Positions 50,710 through 53,079 of a DNA stretch of 53,079 nucleotides are shown here, one piece after another. Source of the DNA: Aequorivita sp. (GTDB lineage Bacteria > Bacteroidota > Bacteroidia > Flavobacteriales > Flavobacteriaceae); contig JAPKFY010000006.1 of NCBI GenBank assembly GCA_026646335.1, forward strand, positions 1-53,079. Direction: 5' to 3'. Each line of letters begins with the position of its first letter. The first letter of the stretch is position 1. The notes beneath the pieces are model-generated. The model was not told the origin of the DNA. It saw nothing but the letters and a program-made list of their open reading frames with translations, and searched no databases. Both the position numbers and the translations under genes were made by a program.

Positions 50710-51585
50710 TTAATACGATTTTACCTGACGCTCAAATATTCTTTTGTTCACGGCATATTTTTTTCTGCGGAACCAAACCAAAAACACGATCCCAACCCAC
50801 ATTGCAAAGCCGATAAACCCGTATTTAAGTAAGGGGTTTGTTGCCGTCGCCGTTTGGGTCGTGCTTTCTTTTTCCACTTTATTGAGAAAGGAAACGACCG
50901 CATAAATTTCACTTTCGGTCATTGGTTTGTTTTTGTATGCCTCTGTCATTGCAGGGAAGGGTGGGGCGTTTAGGATGCCGGTAAGACCCGCGTCGCCTCC
51001 CATCCTGGTGTAAACGGTGGTCAGGTCTTTTGCGAGCAACCCGCCCGGGATAATTCTGTCTGTGTTCAGATTGTGGCAAAAAATACATGCAGCTCCTCCA
51101 TTTGCCAATCTTTTATTGCCTTCAAAAATATGTTGCCCGAGCAAAATTTCTTCCTCACTCGCGATGTCTGAACTCTTGATTGGCTCTTGAGGCTCCGAAA
51201 TGGCAGCGGTTGCAGCCACAGGAACTTCTGCTGCGGAACTTTTGGTATTGATATAGTCAATGACCTCTTTTATTTCCACATCGGAAAGATTCTGGTCTGG
51301 CATGGGTACTTTGTTGTACGCCTCAAACGCCGCTATTGCATCGGGATCGCCGCTCTCTATTAATGTTTGTGATGATTTGATCCACTTGATCAACCATGCC
51401 TCGCTTCGTTTTGTGGACATCCCAACTAAATCTGGCCCCACTCGTTTTCCGCCACCAACGGTATGGCAGGCCGCACAGGAATTTTTGAATATTTGTTCAC
51501 CGTTTTGCGCTTGTAATGTAATTGTGCTGATGAAGAAAATAGCTATAACCACTGTGGTTTTTAAGGGTTGTGAAAGTGTAACCAT
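50710..51585 (-). CDS. Diheme c-type cytochrome with C-terminal membrane anchor, upstream of narG
   Basis: Two heme motifs CAACH and CIFCH; signal peptide after MVTLSQPLKT; C-terminal TM YGFIGFAMWVGIVFLVWFRRKK; start taken at 51585. Confidence 0.9.
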   Translation of the reverse strand: MVTLSQPLKTTVVIAIFFISTITLQAQNGEQIFKNSCAACHTVGGGKRVGPDLVGMSTKRSEAWLIKWIKSSQTLIESGDPDAIAAFEAYNKVPMPDQNLSDVEIKEVIDYINTKSSAAEVPVAATAAISEPQEPIKSSDIASEEEILLGQHIFEGNKRLANGGAACIFCHNLNTDRIIPGGLLAKDLTTVYTRMGGDAGLTGILNAPPFPAMTEAYKNKPMTESEIYAVVSFLNKVEKESTTQTATATNPLLKYGFIGFAMWVGIVFLVWFRRKKYAVNKRIFERQVKSY

Positions 51586-51646
51586 ATTGACCCGTTTTAT
51601 AATTTGAAGATAAATTTGTGTTAAATTTAAAGAACGGAAAAAATCC

Positions 51647-51670
51647 AAAATATGACAAATGTCATATTTT
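51647..51670 (-). promoter_or_regulatory. Perfect 11-nt inverted repeat upstream of cytochrome c-narGHJI
   Basis: AAAATATGACA-aa-TGTCATATTTT, 62 nt upstream of the cytochrome c start codon. Confidence 0.7.
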
Positions 51671-52128
51671 ATTATATAGATTCATTCTTTATAATTTTAT
51701 TCTGTTATTGGGAAGAATCTTCTTGCTAATTATTAAATATATAATGGAATACGCAGGTTTTTTGTTAAAAAAATGAATCGAACCGCTAGACCGTACACGC
51801 CCTTATGATTATTTGGATAAGAAACCCAATAAAAGGGTACACTTTTATTTTACTCAAGCTGTTTTGAAAAAGATCGCGAACTAAATTACCTGTTTTGTCA
51901 ATGGTGAAAATCGACGGTTCCTTTTTTAAATTTTTTAATTTCGCTTATATTAAGGTATAAATTTCCAATCTCCTCAGTTAGAGCAAAAAGCTTTATTCAT
52001 TTCAGAAATGGTTACGGTGGTATTTTATGGAACACCTTTTTATCGTTTTATTTAGTGTGGGGAGCAATAGGATTTTAATAAAACACCGGGTTGGTTTCAT
52101 ATAACAGAATAAATCGATACGGATATAA

Positions 52129-52473
52129 ATGAGAATGGATTCAGTATGCTTCGATGAGGGGCTGGCTGTCTGCCTGGCGCCGTTCGATGAAGCGGGTGCG
52201 AAAGAGGTCCTTCGCACGCCGGACACGTGGGAGCCGGTGATGGGGATGTTCCTGGGCTACCCGGCCGAGTCGTGGGAGGCTGGTGGGCAGGAACCGCGCC
52301 CGCCGTTCGAGAGCATGTTCTTCGAGCAGAATGCGGCGGAGCCGTTCGCGCGCGACCCGAAGGTAGCGCAAACGCTGGCGGATTCGGGGCTTGGCGGACG
52401 GCCCGCGCCGGTGCCCTGGCGGGAACGCGAGGTGCGCGCCCTTTCGCGCATGCTCGGCCTGCCGCAGGAGTGA
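52129..52473 (+). CDS. C-terminal fragment of a nitroreductase-family protein (5' truncated at the composition junction)
   Basis: EPVMGMFLGYPAESWEAGGQEPRPPFESMFFEQN resembles nitroreductase C-termini (GYPAE...RPP); ORF start is at or before the junction and likely artefactual. Confidence 0.55.
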   Translation: MRMDSVCFDEGLAVCLAPFDEAGAKEVLRTPDTWEPVMGMFLGYPAESWEAGGQEPRPPFESMFFEQNAAEPFARDPKVAQTLADSGLGGRPAPVPWREREVRALSRMLGLPQE

Positions 52474-52483
52474 GGTAGCTGGC

Positions 52484-52828
52484 ATGACGGACCTTCAAAC
52501 GGCCGATGTACGCAATGCGGAGACGGTGCACCGCTGGCTGGCGAGCCGCCTGGACCTCTGGGGCCGGAAGGCGCTCACCGACGACCTGGTGGAGACGCTC
52601 ACGCGGTTCTGCCAGCGAATCGGCAAGGCACCGGACGAGATGGTGGACGACTGCCTGCGGCCGGGGAAGGACCGCGACGTCTTCGTGCTGCGAACGCGCG
52701 CCCGGCGGGATTATATGGAAAGGATTGAGGAGTTCGAGGCGGAGACGGGCAGCCGCGAGCAGGCGAACATCGTCCGCAGCTTCCTCATCCACAACGGCGT
52801 GGCGATGAACCCGGACCTGCTGCCTTAG
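52484..52828 (+). CDS. Hypothetical protein in GC-rich segment
   Basis: ATG start, third-position GC bias, MTDLQTADVRNAETVHRWLASRLDLWGRKALTDDLVETLTRFCQRIG... Confidence 0.5.
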   Translation: MTDLQTADVRNAETVHRWLASRLDLWGRKALTDDLVETLTRFCQRIGKAPDEMVDDCLRPGKDRDVFVLRTRARRDYMERIEEFEAETGSREQANIVRSFLIHNGVAMNPDLLP

Positions 52829-52837
52829 GGGCCCCGG

Positions 52838-52960
52838 CTACACCTCGTCGGCGAGCTTCTGTCCGGATGCCTTGAGCAGAGGGCGGGCAACGGCCACCAT
52901 CGCCTGCCACCATGGTTCGAAGACCGATGCCGGCAGGTTGCCGCACCGGTGGAGGGCTAT
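52838..52960 (-). CDS. C-terminal fragment of an unidentified protein, truncated where the 16S fragment begins
   Basis: Minus frame ALHRCGNLPASVFEPWWQAMVAVARPLLKASGQKLADEV-stop, open into the junction. Confidence 0.4.
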   Translation of the reverse strand: MALHRCGNLPASVFEPWWQAMVAVARPLLKASGQKLADEV

Positions 52961-53079
52961 TTCGCCCATTGAGCAATATTCCCTACTGCTGCCACCCGTA
53001 GGTGTATGGACCGTGTTTCAGTTCCATTGTGGGGGGCCACCCTCTCAGGTCCCCTACCCGTCGTCGCCTTGGTGAGCCG
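52961..53079 (-). rRNA. Partial 16S rRNA gene fragment (antisense orientation)
   Basis: Reverse complement reads GACGGGTAGGGGACCTGAGAGGGTGGCC...GGAACTGAAACACGGTCCATACACCTACGGGTGGCAGCAGTAGGGAATATTGCTCAATGGGCGAAA, the conserved 16S region around the 341 primer site, then abruptly leaves rRNA homology. Confidence 0.9.

Larger units (their letters stand above)
52140..53079. other. GC-rich foreign/chimeric terminal segment
   Basis: Abrupt change from AT-rich to GC-rich sequence near 52,140; codon usage, gene content and terminal 16S fragment unlike the rest of the window. Confidence 0.8.

Noticed and set aside
50097-50816. 239-aa plus ORF opposite narG/cytochrome c
   Set aside because: Antisense shadow spanning two convincing CDSs
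52097-52792. 231-aa minus ORF and other overlapping ORFs in the GC-rich tail
   Set aside because: GC-rich DNA yields overlapping open frames; the plus-strand frames show recognisable nitroreductase C-terminal sequence and better codon structure

Overview
AT-rich Bacteroidota (Flavobacteriaceae-like) chromosomal segment from 1 to about 52,140, joined at the right end to an unrelated GC-rich piece that finishes in a partial, antisense, non-flavobacterial-looking 16S rRNA fragment. This is probably an assembly chimera. The left half is mostly core and peptide metabolism: a T9SS-sorted secreted protein, carA, eno, gltA, a DDAH/amidinotransferase-like enzyme, DPP-IV, two tandem POT transporters, thioredoxin, ComEC, NlpC/P60, lpxB, ddl, PASTA, RluD-type pseudouridine synthase, S46 dipeptidyl-peptidase, and a tandem tryptophanase/tyrosine phenol-lyase pair. 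The right half is a respiratory nitrate-reduction island: moeA, tauE-like, mobA, moaD, moeB-rhodanese, moaE, moaC-mogA fusion, moaA, hemerythrin, a TDT/SLAC1-type channel, narK with an inserted soluble segment, a small membrane protein, narI/J/H/G and a diheme cytochrome c. Between these two halves of the Mo/nar island lies a TPR-histidine kinase/LuxR-type response regulator pair. It is flanked by secreted proteins of unknown function and an OmpA-family protein. The strongest new signals are: (i) a TCCCCTT-N2-(A/C)AGGGGA palindrome located exactly 23 nt upstream of a TACTTTT -7-like box in two promoters flanking the kinase/regulator pair; (ii) a shared ATGAYA-N2-TGTCAT palindrome upstream of the nar operon and of the hemerythrin/moaA genes; (iii) adjacent TnaA and TPL paralogs distinguishable by specificity residues; (iv) the chimeric right end. 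All calls come from reading the sequence and ORF track; no database search was run.
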